From positions 1 through 7,549 of the forward strand of contig JAIITD010000083.1 in NCBI GenBank assembly GCA_022737715.1: a DNA stretch of 7,549 nucleotides, in the 5' to 3' direction. The translations under genes and the position numbers were made by a program. Positions 1 through 6,004 of the stretch are shown here, piece by piece (position 1 is the first letter of the stretch; the number at the start of each line of letters is the position of its first letter). Below the pieces are notes generated by a model. The model was not told where the DNA came from. It did no database searches and saw only the letters and a program-made list of their open reading frames with translations. This stretch comes from Veillonella sp. Its GTDB lineage: Bacteria > Bacillota > Negativicutes > Veillonellales > Veillonellaceae.

Positions 1-2
1 TT

Positions 3-78
3 TGGTGGACCACCAGGGGTTCGAACCCTGGACACCCTGATTAAGAGTCAGGTGCTCTGCCAGCTGAGCTAGTGGTCC
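3..78 (-). tRNA. tRNA-Lys (anticodon CUU)
   Basis: Read on the minus strand this folds as a complete 76-nt cloverleaf. The acceptor stem GGACCAC pairs with GTGGTCC. The D arm is GCTC/GAGC. The anticodon stem CCTGA/TCAGG encloses loop CTCTTAA, so the anticodon is CTT (plus-strand positions 43-45), reading the AAG lysine codon. The T arm is CAGGG-TTCGAAC-CCCTG, followed by discriminator A and an encoded 3' CCA. It supplies Lys-tRNA for translation. It sits downstream of the molybdopterin genes but has its own promoter (119-91), with a predicted leader of only about 6 nt. Its 3' terminator, or any further tRNA genes, would lie outside the window. Confidence 0.97.
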
Positions 79-90
79 ATGACATGAATT

Positions 91-119
91 ATTATATGCT
101 TATTTTATAGGAATGTAAA
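91..119 (-). promoter_or_regulatory. Promoter of tRNA-Lys
   Basis: On the minus strand, TTTACA (119-114) is followed by a 17-nt spacer and a perfect TATAAT (96-91). Transcription would start near 84, about 6 nt before the mature tRNA. The -35 and most of the spacer lie inside the right arm (minus-strand sense) of the inverted repeat at 101-146. Confidence 0.75.
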
Positions 120-146
120 GAATATTTATTACATTCCTATAAAATA
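101..146. repeat. 18-bp perfect inverted repeat between the 100-residue gene and tRNA-Lys
   Basis: Arms 101-118 and 129-146 are perfect complements (core ATTTTATAGGAATGTAA) around a 10-nt loop. The repeat begins 40 nt past the stop of the gene ending at 186. As RNA it could end or protect the molybdopterin transcript, but no clear U-run follows either arm, so it is not a textbook intrinsic terminator. One arm holds the -35 and spacer of the tRNA-Lys promoter, so it could instead be a protein-binding palindrome. Confidence 0.7.
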
Positions 147-185
147 TATCAATTTGATTTATACCATATCTATAGGTATAGGATA

Positions 186-488
186 TTAGAATTCTAACAT
201 CCAATTCTTTATCGTTTCACAAGCCTCGGTAGGAATGATATCCGTAGTCCCCACACATTCCTCGCCATGGTAAATTTGAATAACGCTATGGGTACGACTT
301 ACTTCTTTCACAATGATGTCTGTTACATCAGCCTTAGGCACGCTAAATTGTAATCCATAACGTCCTATATAGGTAAATATAAGCTTTTGTGTATCGTATT
401 CCATGTGGACTTGCAGCATTTTGCCACCAGGCCAACAAGATTCGACGAACTCTTTATTTCTCGGTTTTAGAAAATCAAAGAATCCCAT
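186..488 (-). CDS. Uncharacterised 100-residue protein coupled to moaA
   Basis: I do not recognise this family. The protein is small, has no signal peptide and no membrane segment, and starts MGFFDFLKPRNKEF. The middle alternates short hydrophobic stretches (about residues 28-42, 45-62 and 65-75), as expected of beta strands. It ends in a likely helix (about residues 87-100, ending KNWMLEF). This strand-rich body with a C-terminal helix recalls PH-like or GRAM-like folds, but that is only a guess. The start is well supported: GGAGGG (498-493) lies inside the last codons of moaA, and one base separates the moaA stop (492-490) from this ATG. It is therefore very likely co-transcribed and translationally coupled with moaA, and could have a role in molybdopterin metabolism or simply share the transcript. 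Two cysteines (residues 18 and about 78) are present but form no known motif. Confidence 0.8.
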   Translation of the reverse strand: MGFFDFLKPRNKEFVESCWPGGKMLQVHMEYDTQKLIFTYIGRYGLQFSVPKADVTDIIVKEVSRTHSVIQIYHGEECVGTTDIIPTEACETIKNWMLEF

Positions 489-489
489 A

Positions 490-1455
490 CTACCCTCCGA
501 TGCGCCACATAGGGCGTTCTGGTTGATTCATCGTAACACCATCATGACGTTCTTGTTTACGTTGCAATGCCCATTCAATATGACTGGCGAGTTCAGTTTC
601 ACTTAGACTTCGACGTACAAGAGATACTAAATCAGCCTCATCATCACGTAGAAGGCAGAGTCGCATTTGGCCATCTGAAGTAAGACGAACGCGATTGCAT
701 GTATCACAATAACTATGAGACATGGAGAAGATAAAACCAATCTCCTTACCACTCGGTAAATTGTAATACGTGGCAGGTCCAAAACCATACACACCGTGAT
801 TTTCGGTAAGGATACCACCGCTGACGCGTTCTAATTGAGCCTTCCATTCATCGAAGGTCGGTCCATGAAACGCATCCCCTTGAAATGGCATATATTCAAT
901 AAAACGCCAAATCACTGGCCAAGTTTCTACGTATGTTAGTAAAGCACGAACTTCATCATCAGTCCAATGTCGGGATAATACAGTATTAATTTTAACAGAC
1001 GTAAAGCCCGCATCAATAGCACTTTGAATACCACTTAGAACGGAATCGAGTTGGTTAGCTTTGCCCACACATAGTGCAAAAGCATCGCTATCAAGGGAGT
1101 CAAGGCTAATATTAACTCTATTCAAACCGAGTTCTTTCAACCTCTTAGCCCGCGGCGCCAATAGACTGCCATTGGTTGTCATAGAAATATCTTCAAACCA
1201 TCCGGTCTGCTTGATACGTGCTAATAACCCTTCAATATGAGGATATAGTAACGGCTCACCTCCGGTGAGTCGTACAGCTTTCACCCCTACTTGGTGAAAT
1301 GCACCTAAAATAGTCATCCATTCATCCACAGATAGTAGTTGATGTTGGCTTTGTGGTGTAATCTCTGCTGGTCTGCAATAAGGGCAGCAAAAATTGCACG
1401 CATCTGTCAAAGATAGACGTACATATTCAATTGTTCGGCCCCATGCGTCCTTCAT
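490..1455 (-). CDS. moaA: GTP 3',8-cyclase MoaA, radical SAM molybdopterin synthesis enzyme
   Basis: MoaA catalyses the first step of molybdenum cofactor synthesis, the radical SAM conversion of GTP to 3',8-cyclo-7,8-dihydro-GTP, which MoaC turns into cyclic pyranopterin monophosphate. With the start at 1455 the protein has 321 residues, close to the family's usual 320-340. The SAM-binding 4Fe-4S cysteines are C20, C24 and C27 (CX3CX2C), followed by LTGGEP at about 63-68. The second, substrate-binding cluster is C250, C253 and C267 (CX2CX13C, in CDTCNRVRLTSDG). The chain ends in the Gly-Gly tail characteristic of active MoaA. The frame stays open to 1500, but that would overlap the MOSC gene. 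AGAGGTG lies 4 nt before the ATG at 1455, and the conserved N-terminus (KDAWGRTIEYVRLSLTDAC) begins there. It is the second gene of a MOSC-moaA-unknown operon. moaC, moaE, moaD and the later Moco genes are absent here. Confidence 0.95.
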   Translation of the reverse strand: MKDAWGRTIEYVRLSLTDACNFCCPYCRPAEITPQSQHQLLSVDEWMTILGAFHQVGVKAVRLTGGEPLLYPHIEGLLARIKQTGWFEDISMTTNGSLLAPRAKRLKELGLNRVNISLDSLDSDAFALCVGKANQLDSVLSGIQSAIDAGFTSVKINTVLSRHWTDDEVRALLTYVETWPVIWRFIEYMPFQGDAFHGPTFDEWKAQLERVSGGILTENHGVYGFGPATYYNLPSGKEIGFIFSMSHSYCDTCNRVRLTSDGQMRLCLLRDDEADLVSLVRRSLSETELASHIEWALQRKQERHDGVTMNQPERPMWRIGG

Positions 1456-1459
1456 AGTA

Positions 1460-1466
1460 CACCTCT
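1460..1466 (-). promoter_or_regulatory. Ribosome binding site that fixes the moaA start
   Basis: AGAGGTG on the minus strand lies 4 nt upstream of ATG 1455-1453 and just after the MOSC stop codon (1477-1475). It supports the shorter MoaA start over the ATGs at 1500 and 1497, which would lie inside the MOSC gene. Confidence 0.8.
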
Positions 1467-1474
1467 TTACATCC

Positions 1475-1915
1475 TTATTTAATAATGGATACGTCATCAC
1501 CTACGTTAATTGTACCATTTTTTAGAACTTTACCAAAAACTCCTTGCGTAGGCATAATACAAGATCCAACTTGTTTCATAATTTCGCAGCCGTGATGGCA
1601 TTCTTTACCAATTTGTGTGACCTCTAATAACACCTCAGGACCGAGTTGTAATTTCGTACCGACCGGTAAATCATACAATACAATACCTTCGACGGTGATA
1701 TTTTCAGCAAAATCACCAGGTTTTACATCAGCCCCTTTTTCACGCATATGCTCAATGCTCTTAATGCCGAGTAAACTAATTTGGCGATGCCAATTACCTG
1801 CGTGTGCATCGCCTTCCATGCCGTGATCTACGATGAGATTGGCAGATTCAATATTATGTTTCTTTTGCCCTTTTTTCTCACTAATGGAGATGGCAATAAT
1901 CTTACCTTCAGCCAT
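1475..1915 (-). CDS. Stand-alone MOSC-domain protein, molybdopterin sulfurase C-terminal-like
   Basis: This 146-residue protein is essentially one MOSC domain, the fold found at the C-terminus of Moco sulfurases and in small bacterial proteins thought to carry sulfur or bind molybdopterin. Visible family features are DHGMEGDAHAG (about 30-40), WHRQISLL (about 42-49), GDFAENITVEG (67-77), LPVGTKLQLG (about 83-92) and the cysteine motif IGKECHHGCE (102-111), where C106 is the family's conserved, potentially catalytic cysteine; C110 and C119 are extra. In several anaerobes this type is fused to or adjacent to MogA; here it stands alone and leads the operon into moaA, 19 nt downstream. AAGGAG lies 4 nt before the ATG. 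The promoter at 1972-1964 gives a leader of about 40 nt. The family call is firm, but the exact reaction is not known from sequence. Confidence 0.9.
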   Translation of the reverse strand: MAEGKIIAISISEKKGQKKHNIESANLIVDHGMEGDAHAGNWHRQISLLGIKSIEHMREKGADVKPGDFAENITVEGIVLYDLPVGTKLQLGPEVLLEVTQIGKECHHGCEIMKQVGSCIMPTQGVFGKVLKNGTINVGDDVSIIK

Positions 1916-1963
1916 AAACTCCTTCCCTTCTTATGGGAACAAATCATCTAAATTTATCAATTT

Positions 1964-1972
1964 ATTATACCA
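1964..1972 (-). promoter_or_regulatory. Extended -10 promoter of the MOSC-moaA operon
   Basis: The minus strand reads TGGTATAAT (1972-1964): a perfect TATAAT with the upstream TGn of an extended -10. No recognisable -35 exists 16-18 nt upstream (GGGATT there), the layout expected of a promoter that relies on an activator. The predicted start is near 1957, leaving a leader of about 42 nt, too short for a Moco riboswitch. Confidence 0.65.
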
Positions 1973-1992
1973 TAGTATATAGGTGTAATCCC

Positions 1993-2008
1993 TGTGAGTT
2001 TAGTCACT
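1993..2008. promoter_or_regulatory. CRP/FNR-family-like operator upstream of MOSC-moaA
   Basis: TGTGA-N6-TCACT matches the CRP-type consensus TGTGA-N6-TCACA at 9 of 10 defined positions. Its centre (2000.5) is about 43.5 bp upstream of the predicted start, near the -41.5 of class II activation, and it sits where the missing -35 would be. A wider pair TAATCC (1986-1991) and GGATTA (2015-2020) flanks it. Which regulator binds cannot be told from the sequence. Confidence 0.45.
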
Positions 2009-2028
2009 ATTTTAGGATTATTACTTTC

Positions 2029-2063
2029 AAAAAAAGAACCCTACCCATTATGAGTAGAGTTCT
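2029..2063 (-). terminator. Rho-independent terminator of the permease gene
   Basis: On the minus strand AGAACTCTACTC (2063-2052) pairs with GGGTAGGGTTCT (2046-2035) over a 5-nt loop: 12 bp including two G-U pairs, followed by a run of T (2035-2029). It lies about 25 nt past the permease stop and separates that transcript from the molybdopterin operon. Confidence 0.93.
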
Positions 2064-2088
2064 TCGTATGAATAATGGTGAAAGCCGA

Positions 2089-3411
2089 TTAACGACGACC
2101 CATTTCTTTAAATTCATCGCCCTTATTCACGCCATTAAGCAATAGATTAAGAAGGATAGCCATGATACTACCAAAGGTAATACCAGATTTCAAAATAATT
2201 TGAGCCCATGCAGGGAAATGTGCATAGAATGTTGGTGCTGCAATAGGAATCATGGATACACCAATACTAATCGCAACGAGCATCAAGTTTTGATTGCCAT
2301 CAAAGTTAACCTTGCCAAGAGAACGAATACCGCTAGCAATAATCATACCAAACATAGCAATACCAGCACCGCCAAGCACTGCATTGGGAATGCTTGCTAC
2401 AACAGCCGCCAATTTAGGGAATAAACCCAATAGAATCAAGATAACCCCAGATGCAGCCACTACAAAACGACTCTTAACGCGTGTTACAGCGATAAGACCA
2501 ACGTTTTGAGCAAATGCTGTGTAAGGGAAACTGTTAAGAATACCGCCGATAACAGTGGAAAGACCATCGGCACGGATAATGGACGCCAATTCCTTGCGAC
2601 CGATTTTTTTATCTACAATCTCACCGATGGCAATACTATCGCCAGTTGTTTCAACCATAACAACGAGCATTACGACAACCATGGAAAGTACGGATGCCCA
2701 ATCAAATGTCGGCATACCAAAGTAGAAAGGTTCGATCATAGCCACCCAATGAGCTTTGCCAACCTCAGCAAAATTAGCTACGCCCATTGCAAAAGCAATG
2801 GCAGTACCACCAATAAGACCAATTAAAACGGAAAGATTACCAAGAAAACCTTTTGCAAATTTATAAGTAAAGATAACGATTAAGAATGTAAGGAATCCAA
2901 GACCAATGTTGGTAAGACTACCAAACTGTGGATTGCCTACACCGCCCCCCATCCAGTTTACAGCTACAGGCATGAGGTTAATACCAATGATTGTAATAAT
3001 GGTGCCTGTTACAACAGGTGGGAAGAGTCGAATCAAACGACTAAAAAATGGTGCTACTAAGAATGTAAAAATACCAGCTATGATGATGGCACCATAAATT
3101 GCGGTCATACCATGTTGAGCCCCGATCATGGCCATAGGACCAACAGAGGCAAAGGTTACGCCTTGAATCATCGGGATACGACCACCAATATTACCAAATC
3201 CTATTGTTTGAATAAGTGTGGCAATACCGCATGTAAATAAGTCCGCTGTAATAAGTCGAATTAAATCCTCTACAGGCAAATGCATGGCTTGCGCAATAAT
3301 GATTGGTACCGCTACAGCACCGGCATACATTGCTAATACGTGTTGTAAACCATAGGCAAACAGCTTAGGTATTGGCAACATAGTGTCAACAGTATTGTTT
3401 TGTTCTGACAT
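2089..3411 (-). CDS. NCS2/NAT-family nucleobase permease, xanthine/urate type
   Basis: A 440-residue, strongly hydrophobic membrane protein of the nucleobase-cation symporter-2 family, expected to import a purine base with protons or sodium through the cytoplasmic membrane. Family marks are the first-helix QH pair (Q23-H24), the TM8 acidic motif VETTGDS (E254) and the NAT signature QNVGLIAVTR (302-311). A glutamine at the start of the signature is typical of xanthine/urate carriers such as XanQ, PbuX and PucJ/K, whereas uracil carriers usually have glutamate. Xanthine or urate is therefore the likeliest substrate, but the exact one is not proven. AGGAG precedes the ATG by about 8 nt. It is a single-gene unit between two terminators, with a promoter at 3480-3452. 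It lies between folate one-carbon genes and molybdopterin genes, which fits purine degradation. Confidence 0.93.
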   Translation of the reverse strand: MSEQNNTVDTMLPIPKLFAYGLQHVLAMYAGAVAVPIIIAQAMHLPVEDLIRLITADLFTCGIATLIQTIGFGNIGGRIPMIQGVTFASVGPMAMIGAQHGMTAIYGAIIIAGIFTFLVAPFFSRLIRLFPPVVTGTIITIIGINLMPVAVNWMGGGVGNPQFGSLTNIGLGFLTFLIVIFTYKFAKGFLGNLSVLIGLIGGTAIAFAMGVANFAEVGKAHWVAMIEPFYFGMPTFDWASVLSMVVVMLVVMVETTGDSIAIGEIVDKKIGRKELASIIRADGLSTVIGGILNSFPYTAFAQNVGLIAVTRVKSRFVVAASGVILILLGLFPKLAAVVASIPNAVLGGAGIAMFGMIIASGIRSLGKVNFDGNQNLMLVAISIGVSMIPIAAPTFYAHFPAWAQIILKSGITFGSIMAILLNLLLNGVNKGDEFKEMGRR

Positions 3412-3451
3412 AATGGTCTCCTGTTTTCTAAACTACAAACATTACACTTAT

Positions 3452-3480
3452 ATTTTACGTTATTATTCGGATTTTAACAA
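3452..3480 (-). promoter_or_regulatory. Permease promoter with PurBox-like spacer
   Basis: Minus strand TTGTTA (3480-3475), 17-nt spacer, TAAAAT (3457-3452). Predicted start near 3445 and leader of about 34 nt, which leaves no room for a purine riboswitch. The first 13 nt of the spacer (3474-3462, AAATCCGAATAAT) match the Gram-positive PurBox consensus AWWWCCGAACWWT at 12 of 13 positions, so a repressor bound there would occlude RNA polymerase. Confidence 0.65.
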
Positions 3481-3482
3481 TA

Positions 3483-3525
3483 GAAAAAGAGAAGCCTTAG
3501 AAATTTTATTTTCTAAGGCCCTCTA
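3483..3525 (-). terminator. Terminator downstream of fhs-fchA
   Basis: GCCTTAGAAA (minus 3519-3510) and TTTCTAAGGC (3503-3494) form a 10-bp stem over a 6-nt loop. The stem is extended at its base by GAG/CTC pairing with a one-base bulge, then a T run (3488-3484) follows. The plus strand also reads into TATTTTTATATTT, so it may work both ways. It lies about 50 nt after the fchA stop and immediately upstream of the permease -35. Confidence 0.88.
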
Positions 3526-3574
3526 TTTTTATATTTCCCGAACATTAACACTATAAAAGTATGTTATCGTCCAT

Positions 3575-4192
3575 TTATTTGTACAAGGCTAAAATGGATG
3601 CTTCCTTTTCGTCTAGTTCAGATTCAATTTGATTCATTTGTGCTTTTAAATCAGCCACATAGGATTCATCCTTAATACCAGATATATTGATACGCACGTT
3701 TAAAAACGCCGCCTTTACTGCTGCCCGCGCATTGATGGCCGCAATAATACCATCAGTAATGAGGTTTTGATTACCTTTCGTAGCTGCAACATAAGCAAGA
3801 TCAAAGATTTCATAACTAATCATACCGATTTCTAATGGTACATTAGCGGCATCTTTATAAGCCTGTTGAATGGCAGCAGTACGCGCCAATTTCTCTTCGT
3901 CCGTATTTTTAGGCAACGCCAAGGCATCCATAAATAAATTAAATACATTAGCATCTGCTTGTGCTAGTGAAAGTGCTTTCTCACGAATCACCTCTGCTTT
4001 TTGTTGTAAAAGATGCATCTCCTCTTGCACATCTTCGTATCCTTTTTTATCAAATGTTAAATTCGCTACCATTTCAGCCAATGCTGCGCCTGTAGCTGCC
4101 GTCAATGCTGCAATAGCACCGCCACCTGGAGTAGGCTCCTTTGATGCAGTTGCCGCTACAAAATCTTTTACAGAGCTCGTTAATAAATCCAT
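3575..4192 (-). CDS. fchA: Formiminotetrahydrofolate cyclodeaminase
   Basis: A 205-residue single-domain member of the cyclodeaminase/cyclohydrolase family (the C-terminal half of mammalian FTCD), typical in length for the bacterial stand-alone enzyme. It converts 5-formimino-THF to 5,10-methenyl-THF and ammonia in the cytosol, in purine (formiminoglycine) or histidine (formiminoglutamate) breakdown. The N-terminal signature PTPGGGAIAAL (20-30) and the helical remainder, including LITDGIIAAINARAAVKAAFLNVRIN (about 143-168), are those of the family. GAGGAG lies 5 nt before the ATG. It follows fhs by 86 nt in the same orientation, with hairpins between them, and is followed by a terminator. Some family members act as methenyl-THF cyclohydrolases, so both activities are possible. 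No histidine-degradation genes are nearby, and the adjacent purine permease favours the purine role. Confidence 0.9.
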   Translation of the reverse strand: MDLLTSSVKDFVAATASKEPTPGGGAIAALTAATGAALAEMVANLTFDKKGYEDVQEEMHLLQQKAEVIREKALSLAQADANVFNLFMDALALPKNTDEEKLARTAAIQQAYKDAANVPLEIGMISYEIFDLAYVAATKGNQNLITDGIIAAINARAAVKAAFLNVRINISGIKDESYVADLKAQMNQIESELDEKEASILALYK

Positions 4193-4208
4193 ATATACTC
4201 CTCAATAA

Positions 4209-4232
4209 CAAAGGGGGCTATTGCCCCCTCTG
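4209..4232 (-). terminator. GC-rich hairpin between fhs and fchA, possible attenuator
   Basis: On the minus strand CAGAGGGGGC (4232-4223) pairs with GCCCCCTTTG (4218-4209) over loop AATA: 10 bp with one G-U pair. The tail TTATT is only moderately T-rich, so termination is probably partial. The hairpin ends about 10 nt before the fchA ribosome site and does not sequester it. Confidence 0.55.
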
Positions 4233-4243
4233 TATACTATGTC

Positions 4244-4280
4244 AATAAAAATACTATGTTGATTACAATACCATAGTATT
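4244..4280 (-). terminator. AT-rich hairpin overlapping the fhs stop codon
   Basis: AATACTATG (minus 4280-4272) pairs perfectly with CATAGTATT (4258-4250) over a 13-nt loop, followed by TTTATT (4249-4244). The left arm includes part of the fhs stop codon. The stem is AT-rich and the loop long, so it is a weak terminator at best. A second copy of CATAGTAT (4241-4234) could replace the right arm. Confidence 0.35.
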
Positions 4281-5949
4281 AGAACAATCCTTTAATAGTG
4301 CCGTCCGCATCAATGTCCATGTTAAGTGCAGCAGGGCGTTTAGGTAAACCTGGCATAACCATAACATCACCGGTGCGGCATACTAAGAATCCTGCACCAT
4401 TAGCAACGCGAATATCCGTTACATTGATTGTAAAGCCCGTAGGTGCACCTAATAAGGCTGGGTTATCGGATAAAGAATATTGCGTTTTTGCCATACATAC
4501 TGGCAAATTATCAAGGCCCCACTCTTTTAATTGAGTGATTTGTTTTTTCGCTTTAGACCCAAATGTAACACCATCACCGCCGTAAATAGTGCGAACGATT
4601 TTACCGATTTTGTCTTCGATGCTATCTGTTAATTCATAAACGAATTTAGGTGTTGGTTCGCTACCTTCCACGAGTTCCACAACGCGTTTCGCCATATCGA
4701 TACCGCCTTCGCCACCTTTTTCCCAACATTCATTGAGCTCTACCGGTACACCATAGTCATTGCACAAACGTGTTAATTCAGCAATTTCTGCATCCGTATC
4801 GGTAACGAATTTATTAATGGCAACCATAACAGGTACACCAAAGAATCGCATATTTTCAATGGCTTTACGCAAATTGCTGAAGCCCTTTGTTACAGCCTCT
4901 ACGTTTTCTGCATTTAACTCTTGTTTTGACACGCCACCATGCATTTTAAGAGCGCGCAATGTAGCGACGATGACAACAGCATTTGGGAAGATATTGCCAT
5001 AACGGCATTTAATGTCGAGGAACTTTTCTGCCCCTAGATCAGCGCCGAATCCAGCTTCTGTTACCACGATATCACCGAGTTTTAGGCCTAATTTTGTAGC
5101 CACCACGGAGTTACAACCATGTGCAATATTGGCAAATGGACCGCCATGAACAATGGCAGGCGTATGTTCTAACGTTTGTACAAGATTTGGTTTAATAGCG
5201 TCTTTCATAAGAAGTGCCATCGCACCTTCACAGCCTAATTGATGTACATACACCGGTTCACCCTTAAGATTTGGACCGATAACGATGCGACCAAAACGAG
5301 CTTTCAAATCTTCCAAATCCTTAGCTAAACATAAGATAGCCATGATTTCAGAAGCAACGGTAATCATAAAATGATCTTCCCGTGGGAATCCACAAACCTT
5401 ACCGCCCAATGCAACCGTTACATTACGCAATGCACGGTCATTCATATCGAGGACACGAGTCCAAGAGATTTGACGCAAATCGATTTGGAGCTCATTACCT
5501 TGGTGAATGTGATTGTCAATCATAGCAGATAAAAGGTTGTTCGCTGCTGTAATGGCATGCATATCACCTGTAAAATGAAGGTTAATATCATCCATTGGTA
5601 CAACTTGTGCATAACCGCCGCCAGCAGCACCGCCCTTGATACCGAACACAGGTCCCAACGATGGCTCGCGAAGTGCAGCAATAGCCTTTTTACCGATTTT
5701 ATTTAATGCTTGTACCAAACCAATGGAGGTTGTAGATTTACCTTCCCCTGCTGGCGTTGGTGTAATAGCCGTAACGAGAACTAATTTCCCGTCTTTTTTA
5801 TTTTCTAAACGCTTAATGGCATCAAAGGAAATTTTTGCCTTATAATGTCCATATTGCTCTATATCATCAGGTGTAAGACCACATTTATCGGCAATAACCT
5901 GAATTTTTTCCATCTTATTTTGTTGAGCTATTTCAATATCGGTAAGCAT
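4279..5949 (-). CDS. fhs: Formate--tetrahydrofolate ligase (formyltetrahydrofolate synthetase)
   Basis: The 556-residue length is standard for the enzyme, which interconverts formate + THF + ATP and 10-formyl-THF + ADP + phosphate in the cytosol. The P-loop region TPTPAGEGKST is at 63-73. The family signatures follow: EPSLGPVFGIKGGAAGGGYA (95-114) and the DDINLHFTGDMHAITAANN stretch (about 120-138). The protein looks intact to its C-terminus. GAGGAGG lies 4 nt upstream of the ATG. It is the first gene of the fhs-fchA unit, with a promoter at 6044-6016 and a leader of about 60 nt. In biosynthesis it supplies formyl groups for purines and fMet-tRNA. Placed beside fchA and a purine permease, it could instead run in reverse to make ATP from formyl-THF during purine fermentation. 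The identity is certain; the direction of flux is inference. Confidence 0.98.
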   Translation of the reverse strand: MLTDIEIAQQNKMEKIQVIADKCGLTPDDIEQYGHYKAKISFDAIKRLENKKDGKLVLVTAITPTPAGEGKSTTSIGLVQALNKIGKKAIAALREPSLGPVFGIKGGAAGGGYAQVVPMDDINLHFTGDMHAITAANNLLSAMIDNHIHQGNELQIDLRQISWTRVLDMNDRALRNVTVALGGKVCGFPREDHFMITVASEIMAILCLAKDLEDLKARFGRIVIGPNLKGEPVYVHQLGCEGAMALLMKDAIKPNLVQTLEHTPAIVHGGPFANIAHGCNSVVATKLGLKLGDIVVTEAGFGADLGAEKFLDIKCRYGNIFPNAVVIVATLRALKMHGGVSKQELNAENVEAVTKGFSNLRKAIENMRFFGVPVMVAINKFVTDTDAEIAELTRLCNDYGVPVELNECWEKGGEGGIDMAKRVVELVEGSEPTPKFVYELTDSIEDKIGKIVRTIYGGDGVTFGSKAKKQITQLKEWGLDNLPVCMAKTQYSLSDNPALLGAPTGFTINVTDIRVANGAGFLVCRTGDVMVMPGLPKRPAALNMDIDADGTIKGLF

Positions 5950-5984
5950 AATTCCTCCTCATATCCACCTGTTTTGTCTACTGT

Positions 5985-6004
5985 GAATGTATATTTGTAC
6001 ATTC
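5985..6004. repeat. 7-bp inverted repeat in the fhs leader
   Basis: GAATGTA (5985-5991) and TACATTC (5998-6004) are perfect complements around 6 nt, located about +5 to +25 of the predicted fhs transcript. It could be a small leader hairpin or an operator. Part of it (5987-5998) recurs 11 of 12 at 6061-6072. Confidence 0.45.

Noticed and set aside
3..78. tRNA-Lys as an integration (att) site
   Set aside because: No integrase gene, direct repeat of the tRNA 3' end or foreign-looking DNA is visible in the window; the 3' side lies outside it.
186..197. 12-bp palindrome TTAGAATTCTAA
   Set aside because: It is made by the last codons and stop of the 100-residue gene and has no loop or spacing that suggests a function.
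627..818. Minus-strand open frame of 63 codons inside moaA
   Set aside because: It is in another frame of a clearly intact moaA and has no family resemblance.
1456..1500. Longer moaA reading frame starting at 1500
   Set aside because: It would overlap the end of the MOSC gene, adds 15 non-conserved residues and has a poorer ribosome site. AGAGGTG 4 nt before the ATG at 1455 fits better.
1916..2028. Moco riboswitch upstream of the molybdopterin genes
   Set aside because: The strong extended -10 leaves a leader of only about 42 nt and no multi-stem fold is visible; the palindrome upstream lies before the predicted start.
2506..2826. Plus-strand open frame of 106 codons
   Set aside because: It lies wholly antisense to the permease, is polar and repetitive without family features, and is a frame shadow. 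The same holds for plus-strand frames at 403-606, 1617-1826, 3870-4208, 4298-4534, 4760-5002, 5636-5845 and 6482-6745.
4240..4245. Perfect TTGACA (minus strand) as a -35 for a separate fchA promoter
   Set aside because: No -10-like hexamer lies 16-18 nt downstream; that position falls in the GC-rich hairpin.
4269..4280. ATACTATGGTAT shared with the Moco promoter (1967-1978), suggesting an fchA promoter
   Set aside because: The following bases give TATTGT, a poor -10, and no -35 or activator site is present. The similarity is probably chance in AT-rich DNA.
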